DNA from: Pseudanabaena frigida
GTDB taxonomy: Bacteria > Cyanobacteriota > Cyanobacteriia > Pseudanabaenales > Pseudanabaenaceae
NCBI GenBank assembly: GCA_003242085.1
Contig: QBML01000021.1
Location: forward strand, 30,703 to 94,702
Length of the DNA stretch: 64,000 nucleotides
Direction of reading: 5' to 3'
In this document: positions 35,453 through 43,990 of the stretch, one piece after another
How positions within the stretch are numbered: position 1 is the stretch's first letter
How the letters are laid out: each line of letters opens with the position of its first letter
Position numbers and translations under genes: made by a program
The notes under the pieces: model-generated
What the model saw: the letters and a program-made list of their open reading frames with translations, nothing else
The model's database searches: none
What the model was told of the DNA's origin: nothing

Positions 35453-38400
35453 ATGAAAGACAAACATCAAGAGCAAAATCAGTCTGATTCTTCGAGATTG
35501 TTCCATCCACTTTCCGAAGGGCAGGAAGAGTTTTGGTTCCTTTCTCAGATCGATCCACCAAGTAGATCCTACAACATTTATTCTTCTGTCAAGATCAGAA
35601 CTGTACTTGATATTACAGCATGGTATCAAGCATGGAAAGAATTGTTCGATCGCCACAGCATCTTAAGGACAACATATACAACGATTGATGGGAATCTGGT
35701 ACAACAGATTCACGCTCATTTGGATGCTCCTATTTTTATAATTGATACCAAGGATTGGAATGAAGAATATCTGCAATCGCAAATTTTTGTTGAATCAGAT
35801 CGTCTTTTTAACTTGACGCAAGGGCCAGTTATCCGAATATGTTTGTTCCAGCGTTCTCTTTATGAGAGTATTCAGTTAATTACCATGCATCACATCGCAG
35901 GAGATATATGGTCTTTTGACATTTTGTTGCGAGAGCTTCAGTCACTTTACAGTTGGCAAATTCAAAAAAATGATTCCGATCGTGCGACGCAGGAGTTGAA
36001 ATTGTTGCCAGATATTTTGTCTTACAGTGATTTCGTGAATTGGCAATCTCAAATGCTTGGGGGGAGTCAAGGTAAACAATTACAGGAATATTGGGAACAT
36101 CAATTGCATGGCGAACTGCCAATGGTCGATCTGCCTTTTCAAAAGCAAAGTTTCAGTTCGAGAGCAGTAAACTGTAATTCCTATATAGATATCGACCTGA
36201 ATTTAGCCGAGAGGCTGAAGAGGTTTGCTAGAGATAATACGGTTTCACTTTATAAAGTAATGCTGACTGCATTTACTATTCTCATATATCGCTACGTTGG
36301 TTGCGAAGAAGTTTTGATTGGAAGCCCTATGGCTGGTCGTTTTGGTCTGGAAAGATTTAAGGATATTGTGGGCTTATTTGCTAATATTGTAGTTTTACGG
36401 ACTAATTTAGCGGACAATCCAACATTTAGAGAGCTGTTAGCCCGAGCAGATCGAATTGTTTCTTCGGCTCAGTTACATCAAGACTATCCTTTTTCTCATC
36501 TAATTCGACAATTGCAAAATTCTAGCGATCTCGATAATTACGAACCAATTAAAGTTATCTTTAATTGGCAAAAAACAACTTGGCGGCAAATAAATAACGC
36601 ACTAAAAATGGAATTCATGTCGATCGGTCATCAGGGATGTCTTCCTTTCAGTTTGTTCCTTAATATTATGGAGTCTGACGATCGCCTTCAAGCTAATTGG
36701 CAATTCGATCCCAAACTTTTTGACGAACGTTCTATTGACGCTATGGCGGAGCATTATCAGAACTTGTTAGAGAGCATTCTGTCCGACCCAGATCTTCCGA
36801 TCTCGCGATTATCTCTCCTTAACGAGACAGAACGGCATAAATTGGTGGTGGAGTGGAATCAGACAAATGCCTATTATCCAGATAATTTATGCATTCATCA
36901 TTTATTCGAGCAACAAGTGCTGAGAACTCCCGACGCGATCGCTGTTGTTTGTAAAAATAACCAGTTAACCTATGAAAGCCTGAATCAACAAGCTAATCAA
37001 GTCGCCCATTATTTACGGAAAGTCTGTCAAAGTATGGGTTGCGATCGGGTTGCAATCGTTGGCATCTTAATGGAACGTTCCATTGAAATGATTGTCGGCG
37101 TGTTAGGCATTCTCAAAGCAGGTGGAGCTTATCTACCTTTAGATCCAAGTTATCCTCAAGAACGTTTGGTCTATATGCTTTCAGATTCTAAAACGCCAAT
37201 TCTCTTAACTCAGCAGAAACTGGTCAAATCTCTTTCGCAACAACGGATTCATAGAGTTTGCATTGAAGATGCACTGATGACCGCAGAACAGGAAAATATT
37301 ATAGGAATTAATGTTACCGCCCAAGACTTGGCCTACGTGATTTATACGTCAGGCTCGACAGGTAAACCTAAAGGAGTGAAAGTTCGACATCAAGGCTTAG
37401 TTAATGTGATGTTCGATCGAATTACGAATATTTCAGAGCCAGAGTCTCTAAAATTTGTTGCGTTGACAGCATCATTATCCTTTGACGGAAGTGCAAGTCA
37501 AATCTTTGCCCCATTCCTAGTAGGAGGAACGTCAGTCATTGTCGAAAACTTATTTGCTCTACCGACTTGTCCGCAATTTCAGCAAATTACCAGCATCGGG
37601 ACAACCCCATCAATTATTGATAAATTCATTGATGATTTTCCATTACCCGACTCGCTATTAACACTTATTTTAGGCGGAGAGTCGGTCAGTAAATCTTTAT
37701 TAGAGAAATTAACGACTCATACGAATGTGCCAAAGGTAATTAATGTTTATGGCCCTACAGAAGCAACTGTGTATTGTACCGTTGCGGTTTTATTAGATCG
37801 CTCCAAACACAAGATGGAAGAACCTAACATTGGTCGTCCGATCGCTAATACTAGTATTTATATTCTCGATTCAGAACTCCAACCCTTACCAGTGTGTATT
37901 GCTGGTGAAGTTTATATTGGCGGAGCAGGCGTAGCTCAAGGTTATCTAAATCAGCCTCAGCTAACTAGTGAAAAATTTATTGTTAATCCATTTTGTGCTG
38001 AATCATTTGCCAGCGCCCATTCGCATATCCATAGTTCGCATTTATATAAAACTGGCGATCTAGCCCGTTATTTACCCGATGGCAATATTGAGTTTTTAGG
38101 ACGCATCGATCGCCAAGTAAAAATTCGCGGTTTCCGCATTGAGCTAGGTGAAATTGAAACTATTCTTAAGCAACATCCCGATGTCCGCGAAACAGTCATC
38201 ATAGTTAGAGAAGACATTCCTGATGATAAACGTCTTGTTGCTTATATTGTTCCTCAATGTATTTCTCAGGAGGAACAGATCAAAACTCATGATTTGCGAT
38301 CTTTCCTCCAACAACATCTTCCTAACTACATGATTCCCAATGCTTTTGTGTTCCTAGAAAGCTTACCCTTGAATCCTAATGGGAAAATAAATCGGCGAGC

Positions 38401-39553
38401 ATTAGATTTCCTAACCTCATCGGGTATCTCGTTAGACCGTGAATTTACGCCTCCTAGTAATTCTATAGAACGGGTTTTAGCAAATATTTGGTCAGATATT
38501 TTGGATGTACCGCAAGTTGGTATTCATGATAATTTCTTTGATTTGGGTGGACATTCACTTTTATCTGTGCGATTGGTATCGGAAATAGAGAAAGCTTTTG
38601 ATTATCAATTCCCTCTAAAATCGTTGTTTCAAATTAATACTATTGCTGAAATAGCGAAATCGATTGGTCAAAGAGCACCTGAGAACATCCTCGTTGAAGA
38701 TATTACTTTAGGACTTAGTCTGGAGGACTATCGAGCTTTATTAGCCCATAGTGCAGGTAAGTCTGGGATAAGGCTTGGCAAGCGTGGCTTAATTATTAAT
38801 ATTCAGACCGAATCTCAAGTTTCGTCGCAACCCTTTGTGTGGATTGGAGAAGTCAAAACTGGCAAAAACCTCAAACTCAATCAGCCCTTGTATGTGATGC
38901 CAGGAGCTAGTTTATCGGCATCAATGAATTCTCATCAAAACTATATTTGCATCATTGCGTCTTTGTTAGTAGATGAGTTGCTTACGCTGCAACCATCTAG
39001 CTCCTATTCGTTAGGAGGATGGTGTTATAACGGTTTAGTTGCGATGGAAATGGCGCAACAGTTAACAAGACTTAGTAAAAAAGTAGATTTAGTGACCTTG
39101 ATTGATGTGCCAGGTAGATCTGCAATGTATAAATTGTGCCGCGAATTAAATCTTTATTTAGGAACTATAAGATTTCATTTATTGAATCTTTCAACGCTAT
39201 CTTTTAAAGATAAGTGCAATTACTTATTCCAACGAATTAAATTAGGAAATATTGATGATAAGCCCGAACAGGAGCAAAACATTGATTTAATGCTCATAAA
39301 AGCTTTTCAAGAATATACACCAAATGCCTATACGGGTAATGTGTTGTTTATTGATGGTAGCCAGCAGATTGTGCATGGGCTAAGAAATATCAAGTACATC
39401 GATCTATCTTGGTTATTTCCGTATAACGGTTGGGGAAATTTACTGAAAGGTGAAGTCTATGCCTCTAAAATCCCATGCGATCATCTTGATCTGATGGAAG
39501 AACCTTATAGTGTTGAGGTTGGTAAAATTATTAGCTCACATGAGAGAGTGTAA
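35453..39553 (+). CDS. Single-module NRPS (C-A-T-TE) with Cys-type thioesterase
   Basis: About 1366 residues from ATG 35453 (GTG 35444 and TTG 35441 also possible). Condensation domain with HHIAGDIWS (His146-His147, Asp151). Adenylation domain with TSGSTGKPKG (Thr632), NVYGPTEAT, YKTGDLARY and NGKINRRAL. Carrier domain DNFFDLGGHSL with Ser1035. Thioesterase with GGWCYNG: Cys1191 stands where Ser is usual; Asp1218 and His1344 complete the triad with normal Ser-to-Asp spacing of 27. By comparison with GrsA I read the substrate code as roughly D-G-S-G-I-G-V-V-Y-K, which I cannot assign. As a lone module it would condense one amino acid onto a carrier-bound acyl group. No tailoring genes lie beside it. 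Confidence 0.92.
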   Translation: MKDKHQEQNQSDSSRLFHPLSEGQEEFWFLSQIDPPSRSYNIYSSVKIRTVLDITAWYQAWKELFDRHSILRTTYTTIDGNLVQQIHAHLDAPIFIIDTKDWNEEYLQSQIFVESDRLFNLTQGPVIRICLFQRSLYESIQLITMHHIAGDIWSFDILLRELQSLYSWQIQKNDSDRATQELKLLPDILSYSDFVNWQSQMLGGSQGKQLQEYWEHQLHGELPMVDLPFQKQSFSSRAVNCNSYIDIDLNLAERLKRFARDNTVSLYKVMLTAFTILIYRYVGCEEVLIGSPMAGRFGLERFKDIVGLFANIVVLRTNLADNPTFRELLARADRIVSSAQLHQDYPFSHLIRQLQNSSDLDNYEPIKVIFNWQKTTWRQINNALKMEFMSIGHQGCLPFSLFLNIMESDDRLQANWQFDPKLFDERSIDAMAEHYQNLLESILSDPDLPISRLSLLNETERHKLVVEWNQTNAYYPDNLCIHHLFEQQVLRTPDAIAVVCKNNQLTYESLNQQANQVAHYLRKVCQSMGCDRVAIVGILMERSIEMIVGVLGILKAGGAYLPLDPSYPQERLVYMLSDSKTPILLTQQKLVKSLSQQRIHRVCIEDALMTAEQENIIGINVTAQDLAYVIYTSGSTGKPKGVKVRHQGLVNVMFDRITNISEPESLKFVALTASLSFDGSASQIFAPFLVGGTSVIVENLFALPTCPQFQQITSIGTTPSIIDKFIDDFPLPDSLLTLILGGESVSKSLLEKLTTHTNVPKVINVYGPTEATVYCTVAVLLDRSKHKMEEPNIGRPIANTSIYILDSELQPLPVCIAGEVYIGGAGVAQGYLNQPQLTSEKFIVNPFCAESFASAHSHIHSSHLYKTGDLARYLPDGNIEFLGRIDRQVKIRGFRIELGEIETILKQHPDVRETVIIVREDIPDDKRLVAYIVPQCISQEEQIKTHDLRSFLQQHLPNYMIPNAFVFLESLPLNPNGKINRRALDFLTSSGISLDREFTPPSNSIERVLANIWSDILDVPQVGIHDNFFDLGGHSLLSVRLVSEIEKAFDYQFPLKSLFQINTIAEIAKSIGQRAPENILVEDITLGLSLEDYRALLAHSAGKSGIRLGKRGLIINIQTESQVSSQPFVWIGEVKTGKNLKLNQPLYVMPGASLSASMNSHQNYICIIASLLVDELLTLQPSSSYSLGGWCYNGLVAMEMAQQLTRLSKKVDLVTLIDVPGRSAMYKLCRELNLYLGTIRFHLLNLSTLSFKDKCNYLFQRIKLGNIDDKPEQEQNIDLMLIKAFQEYTPNAYTGNVLFIDGSQQIVHGLRNIKYIDLSWLFPYNGWGNLLKGEVYASKIPCDHLDLMEEPYSVEVGKIISSHERV

Positions 39554-39705
39554 AGTGATATGTGTAAAGTCTGAACTAGAACAATAGTTGGGGACTCAGC
39601 TCATAAAAGCAATTTTGCAAGGTAATCAAATTTAGATAAAGCCCAACAGTGCTGAATTTCTAAGTATCAATCAAGTAGTAAAGTTACTGACTATTATTAA
39701 AATTC

Positions 39706-40824
39706 TTAACTCAATTGACTGCGGAATTTTTTGGCACTAATGCTTAGCAATAAAACCGCAAAAATGGCAAGCATCACCACATTTATCCATAAAGCTTCCA
39801 AACCTACACCTTTTAATAAGATTCCTCGCACGATCGCTACATAGTGACGTAAAGGATTAAACCATGACAGATAGTAGAAGAATTCAGGCATCGTTTCTAC
39901 GGGGGCGATCGCGCCTGAAAGTTGCACCATTGGTAAGTTAATAAAAAAAGTAGTGAGAACTACCTGCTGCTGCGACTGACAGAGGGTAGCCAGCATAATC
40001 CCCACCCCAATACCCACAAATACATACAGCCCTGAAAGTATTAGAAACAGAAAGAAATTACCTTGAAAGGGAATTCCAAAGACAAATCTTCCTAAGCCCA
40101 AAGCCAGAAACACATCACCCATCAGCAGTACGAATAAAGGCACAATCTTAGAAACTAGAATCTCCCAAGGTTCCGATGGAGTCATGAGCAGTTGTTCTAA
40201 GGTTCCTGTATCCTTTTCACGCACCAGTGTGATGGAAGAAACAATCGAGCCAATCAGGGTTAGCACTAGCCCGATTACCCCTGGGACAAAGAACCAACTA
40301 CTGGCTAAACCAGGGTTGTAGAGAAAAGTCACATGGGTGTCTATGGGTGGAGAAAGGGACTGACCTGTGAGCTTTAAGCTATATTGGCGCACAATTTGAC
40401 TAACGTAACCATTAGCAATCCCCGCAGTGTTGGCATCCACACCATCGATAAGTACTTGGATTTCGGTAGACTTATCTTTCGCGAGATTGCGATTTAATTC
40501 GGGCGGAATTACCACACCAACGGTGAGCTTACCTTGCTCCACCTGCTGCCCTAATTCTTTTTCGCTAGAGAGAATTTGTTCGAGATTAAAAATACGGTTT
40601 TCCGTAAATGAGGATATTAATTCACGGCTTTCGTGCGATCGAGCATAATCCACAACACCCATTTTCAGAAAATGCACATCGGGATTGAGCGCAAATCCAT
40701 AGATTAGTAACTGCACAGTGGGCGGAAAAACCAACAAAATAATTAACTGTTTATTCCGTAAAATTTGATTGATTTCCTTTTGCACCAAAGCCCAAAAGCG
40801 ACTTTCAAAGAACCAGTTAAACAT
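39706..40824 (-). CDS. ABC-2 type exporter permease (YbhR-like)
   Basis: 372 residues: an N-terminal helix (QLIILLVFPPTVQLLIYGFAL), a large periplasmic domain (residues 50-165) and five C-terminal helices with the ABC-2 motif (LVLTLIGSIVSSITLVREKDTGTLEQLLMTP). This is the YbhR/YhhJ subgroup, whose partner is a second similar permease (41364-42470). Both are driven by the fused ATPase at 43991-45976 and linked to the HlyD protein. It is the last gene of the exporter operon and probably forms the heterodimeric channel for xenobiotic efflux. Confidence 0.88.
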   Translation of the reverse strand: MFNWFFESRFWALVQKEINQILRNKQLIILLVFPPTVQLLIYGFALNPDVHFLKMGVVDYARSHESRELISSFTENRIFNLEQILSSEKELGQQVEQGKLTVGVVIPPELNRNLAKDKSTEIQVLIDGVDANTAGIANGYVSQIVRQYSLKLTGQSLSPPIDTHVTFLYNPGLASSWFFVPGVIGLVLTLIGSIVSSITLVREKDTGTLEQLLMTPSEPWEILVSKIVPLFVLLMGDVFLALGLGRFVFGIPFQGNFFLFLILSGLYVFVGIGVGIMLATLCQSQQQVVLTTFFINLPMVQLSGAIAPVETMPEFFYYLSWFNPLRHYVAIVRGILLKGVGLEALWINVVMLAIFAVLLLSISAKKFRSQLS

Positions 40825-40901
40825 TTTTTAAATTCTCATTTCTATTTTAATTGAATTAGCTTTGACAGATTTAGTAAAAGATTCTTCTATCGAACATTGT
40901 G

Positions 40902-41318
40902 CTAGCTTGGGATAAGCCTTTGGCGCACTAGTAGAGATTGTTCAGCTCGAACAAACCCAAATTTTTCATAGAAAGGTATCATCTCTGTCAGGCAAAATAG
41001 TTGTATACACTCGACCTGTGAAAGATCTGGATGAGAAACAATTTGCTCGATCAGCAAAGCCCCCAATCCTTGATGGCGATAATCATCTGCCACAATTACA
41101 TCAAAAACTATTGCTCTATAGGTGCGATCGCTAAGGACGCGAGCAAAGGCAATCAGTTTCTCAGAATCCCATTCACAAATTCCGAATATGTAATCAGTGT
41201 TTTTGAGCATCTGATAAATATCATCTAATGCTCTTTCTTTCGCCCACCAAGCATACTGATAAAGGTCATGAAGCTGTGCTACTTGTATATCCGTGAGAAT
41301 AGAAATATTTTTATACAT
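40902..41318 (-). CDS. GNAT family N-acetyltransferase
   Basis: 138 residues. The acetyl-CoA-binding motif A is VADDYRHQGLGALLIEQI, with the R/Q-x-x-G-x-G/A loop present as RHQGLG; the C-terminus has PFYEKFGF. The substrate is unknown. It sits between the two permease genes of the multidrug exporter, with gaps of 45 and 77 bp. Drug- or amine-acetylation would fit but is only suggested by position; ordinary YbhGFSR operons lack it. Confidence 0.85.
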   Translation of the reverse strand: MYKNISILTDIQVAQLHDLYQYAWWAKERALDDIYQMLKNTDYIFGICEWDSEKLIAFARVLSDRTYRAIVFDVIVADDYRHQGLGALLIEQIVSHPDLSQVECIQLFCLTEMIPFYEKFGFVRAEQSLLVRQRLIPS

Positions 41319-41363
41319 TTTGTTTATACATACTCAATATTCAATAAATAGCCAAAACCTATA

Positions 41364-42470
41364 TCAATCATTCAATTGCATTCTACTTAAAACTCTTCGA
41401 GCAACATTAAAGAAGAACATCCCGATCGCAAAAATCATGACCTCAGCAAACCACACGCCAATCCAACCAGTGCCACGTACATAGGCATCACGGGTAATTT
41501 CAATAAAATATCGAGCAGGAATGACATTGGGTAATAGAGATAGAGGAAAAGGAATATTACTTAATGGATAGATAAAGCCTGATAGAAGTAGGGCTGTGAG
41601 AAATCCCACAAGGGCAACTCCCTGCACTGCGGCATTTTGATTGGTGGTGCGCGTTCCCAACATCGTGCCAAACATCACACTCGCCCAAAGATAGATCGGG
41701 ATAGCTACGAGCAAAGGCGTGGGATCGCCTGCAAAACTGAGTCCGAAGACGATCGCCCCAATACCCATGACAACAAGTGCAATCCCAAGACTGACAATCA
41801 GATAGGCTAAACCTTTGCCTAAAATCAATTCCGTAGAAGTCATGCTAGAAGCATAAACTTGCAAAATCGTTTGACGCTCTTTTTCACGAACCATCGCGAT
41901 CGCAGACAGTAGCGAAGGGAAAATCCACAATACTACCGCGTAGACCCCAGGGACGATATAGAGCGATTCCTGTCTAGCAGGATTGAACCATAGGCGCGAT
42001 CGCGTGGTTAGCAAATTTGTTTCAGGAATTAAGCCTTCGGATTGCATAAAGTCATTGGTTGTTGCCTTGATGCTGTTCTTAATCACTCTGGCATTGTTGC
42101 TATCAGTTCCATCGACTAGCACTTGGACATCGGCGATGTTTCCTGCGGCAATGCGGCGGCTGAACTCAGGGGGAATAATTACGCCTGCCTTGGCGATCGC
42201 GCGATCGAGGGCTATTTCTACTGAGTCATTCACATTCCAAGGCACAAAGATAAATTGATTGGTGGCAAATAGCTTAGCGACATAGCGTTGACTAATCGGA
42301 CTGCGATCGTAATCTTGAATCACAAGGGGAATATTCTTAGCTTCTAGACGAATGGCAAAGCCGAAGATAAATAGCGTAATCAATGGCAGTAAAAATGCTA
42401 AAGCCAAGGTCAAGCGATCGCGCTTAAATTGCGATAGTTCTTTAGCACATTGAGACAGGATTCGTTTCAT
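41364..42470 (-). CDS. ABC-2 type exporter permease (YbhS-like)
   Basis: About 368 residues from ATG 42470 (an ATG at 42497 overlaps the Fic gene and is less likely). N-terminal helix LALAFLLPLITLFIFGFAI, periplasmic domain (AGVIIPPEFSRRIAAGN; VQVLVDGTDSNNA) and C-terminal five-helix ABC-2 unit (PSLLSAIAMVREKERQTILQVYASSM). It is the partner permease of the gene at 39706-40824. A Fic/RhuM pair separates it from its ATPase. Confidence 0.88.
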   Translation of the reverse strand: MKRILSQCAKELSQFKRDRLTLALAFLLPLITLFIFGFAIRLEAKNIPLVIQDYDRSPISQRYVAKLFATNQFIFVPWNVNDSVEIALDRAIAKAGVIIPPEFSRRIAAGNIADVQVLVDGTDSNNARVIKNSIKATTNDFMQSEGLIPETNLLTTRSRLWFNPARQESLYIVPGVYAVVLWIFPSLLSAIAMVREKERQTILQVYASSMTSTELILGKGLAYLIVSLGIALVVMGIGAIVFGLSFAGDPTPLLVAIPIYLWASVMFGTMLGTRTTNQNAAVQGVALVGFLTALLLSGFIYPLSNIPFPLSLLPNVIPARYFIEITRDAYVRGTGWIGVWFAEVMIFAIGMFFFNVARRVLSRMQLND

Positions 42471-42474
42471 ACTT

Positions 42475-42918
42475 TTATAATTCTTTAGATATTGCAATCA
42501 GAATCTCTAGCTTGAGTGACTCGCTATAGTCATCTTCATAGATTAAAGATTTAATGATTTCTCTTAATAGATCCTTATTGATTTTTCCTTCCGCTACCCA
42601 AACAGCAACATTTTCCATTTCTAATACAAACTTCTCTACGATATAGTCGTAGCCATTGATTTTTAGGAAATAACATCCCAATTCAATGCTAGAGCGTTTA
42701 TTCCCATCAACAAAAGCATGGGATTTGTTAATCGAAAAAACTAAGTGGGTTAGTTTATCCTCAAATTTTGGATAATACAGATCATTCTGAATATGCTCTA
42801 GTGGACTTTCTAGCAAGCCCAAATTATTGATTCCAGCGAGACCACCTGAATTACTAATAATCCAATCATGTAAATCAATAGTGTAACGAATATTAAAATA
42901 AAAGAATTGTTTACTCAT
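42475..42918 (-). CDS. Death-on-curing (Fic/Doc) family protein, likely toxin
   Basis: 147 residues, a compact Doc-type Fic fold. The motif HAFVDGNKRS matches HxFx(D/E)GNxR, with the catalytic His, the phosphate-binding Lys/Arg and acidic Asp all present. Doc-type enzymes phosphorylate or AMPylate proteins (Doc targets EF-Tu). It lies 3 bp after the RhuM-like gene, so the two are a coupled module inserted between exporter genes. The RhuM-like protein is the plausible antitoxin or regulator. Confidence 0.85.
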   Translation of the reverse strand: MSKQFFYFNIRYTIDLHDWIISNSGGLAGINNLGLLESPLEHIQNDLYYPKFEDKLTHLVFSINKSHAFVDGNKRSSIELGCYFLKINGYDYIVEKFVLEMENVAVWVAEGKINKDLLREIIKSLIYEDDYSESLKLEILIAISKEL

Positions 42919-42921
42919 TGA

Positions 42922-43935
42922 CTATCGATCCTTGAGGCGTTTAAATACAGCTAAAATCTCTGGATCGGCTAGTTGTTCTTCTAGAGACCTACTCGCTTCT
43001 CCTAAGAACTTCTCAAAATCAGTTTCGGGTACAGTTTGAATATAAGCCTCTAACTTTTGATGTAGGGCATCTCTAAAGCCAAGATCGCGACTTGCCATTT
43101 TTGTGCGAGCATCGTCAATAATGGGCTTGAGGTAATGATTACTCGCAGCAAAGTTAATCAATTCATCCAATTCTGACGGTTGGAGTTTGCGCCCTAATTG
43201 GGCAGATTTGGTTTTCATATCTTCTGCTAAACCACTTTCTACACTGGCGATCGCCTTAAGAACCTCGGCATACAAGGTATCACGCACTTTATCTTTACTT
43301 TTTAAATTGAGGATCTGACTATATTCTTGAGCATTTTCTTTGAAAACCAGTTGATAGATTTTATTGGTATAGATTGCATATTTGATTTGTCCCATATCCA
43401 AATAGCTATTTAAAGCATCAGTAAAGACTTTGCGATAGCTAACTTCGTGATAAGTGGATGGCAAGTATTCACAGTCACGCTGATTAATGTATTTAGTGTG
43501 TCCACCAGATCTCTCTGCTACGACCTCAATCACGATATCTAGGATACGGGAGCGGATTAGTCGCGCACGATCGCTCTCAGTTAAAAGCATCGCGATATTC
43601 AGGACTGCTCGAAAAGTAAATATGCCTAAAGCTGTCGTTTTGCTACCGTAATCAATTACGACACCACCAGTAGTGTTTAGAAAATCTTTAAGGGCTTGAC
43701 CTCTAAGCACTGTATAGCCATTTGCTTTAAGTTCTTCAGTATGACTTGTTAGATATTTCTCAATTGTGCTTTCACTAATCTCAAATAGAGAAACTAATTG
43801 CTGTTTCGTAAAGACGACAGTATCTTGATAAGCAATGCCGCCAAGTGCAAGGTGCTCTTCTACTTTTTCGATCGCATAGCGATTGTTCAGAATATTTTGC
43901 CGATCGCGTTGGGAGTTGGTAAGGTCGTTAACCAT
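42922..43935 (-). CDS. RhuM-like DNA-binding protein, likely partner of Fic
   Basis: 337 residues. N-terminal helix-turn-helix (FTKQQLVSLFEISESTIEKYLTSHTEEL) followed by a conserved domain with ALGIFTFRAVLNIAMLLTESDRARLIRSRILDIV. This matches proteins that often precede Fic/Doc genes and are described as RhuM-type or virulence-associated DNA-binding proteins. The C-terminal half is helical and charged. Antitoxin or transcriptional function is inferred from coupling to the Fic gene 3 bp downstream. Confidence 0.7.
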   Translation of the reverse strand: MVNDLTNSQRDRQNILNNRYAIEKVEEHLALGGIAYQDTVVFTKQQLVSLFEISESTIEKYLTSHTEELKANGYTVLRGQALKDFLNTTGGVVIDYGSKTTALGIFTFRAVLNIAMLLTESDRARLIRSRILDIVIEVVAERSGGHTKYINQRDCEYLPSTYHEVSYRKVFTDALNSYLDMGQIKYAIYTNKIYQLVFKENAQEYSQILNLKSKDKVRDTLYAEVLKAIASVESGLAEDMKTKSAQLGRKLQPSELDELINFAASNHYLKPIIDDARTKMASRDLGFRDALHQKLEAYIQTVPETDFEKFLGEASRSLEEQLADPEILAVFKRLKDR

Positions 43936-43990
43936 AAGAAGTCTCTTTGATATTAACTGCGAGTTTATACTAATGTTTTTACTTTAGCTG

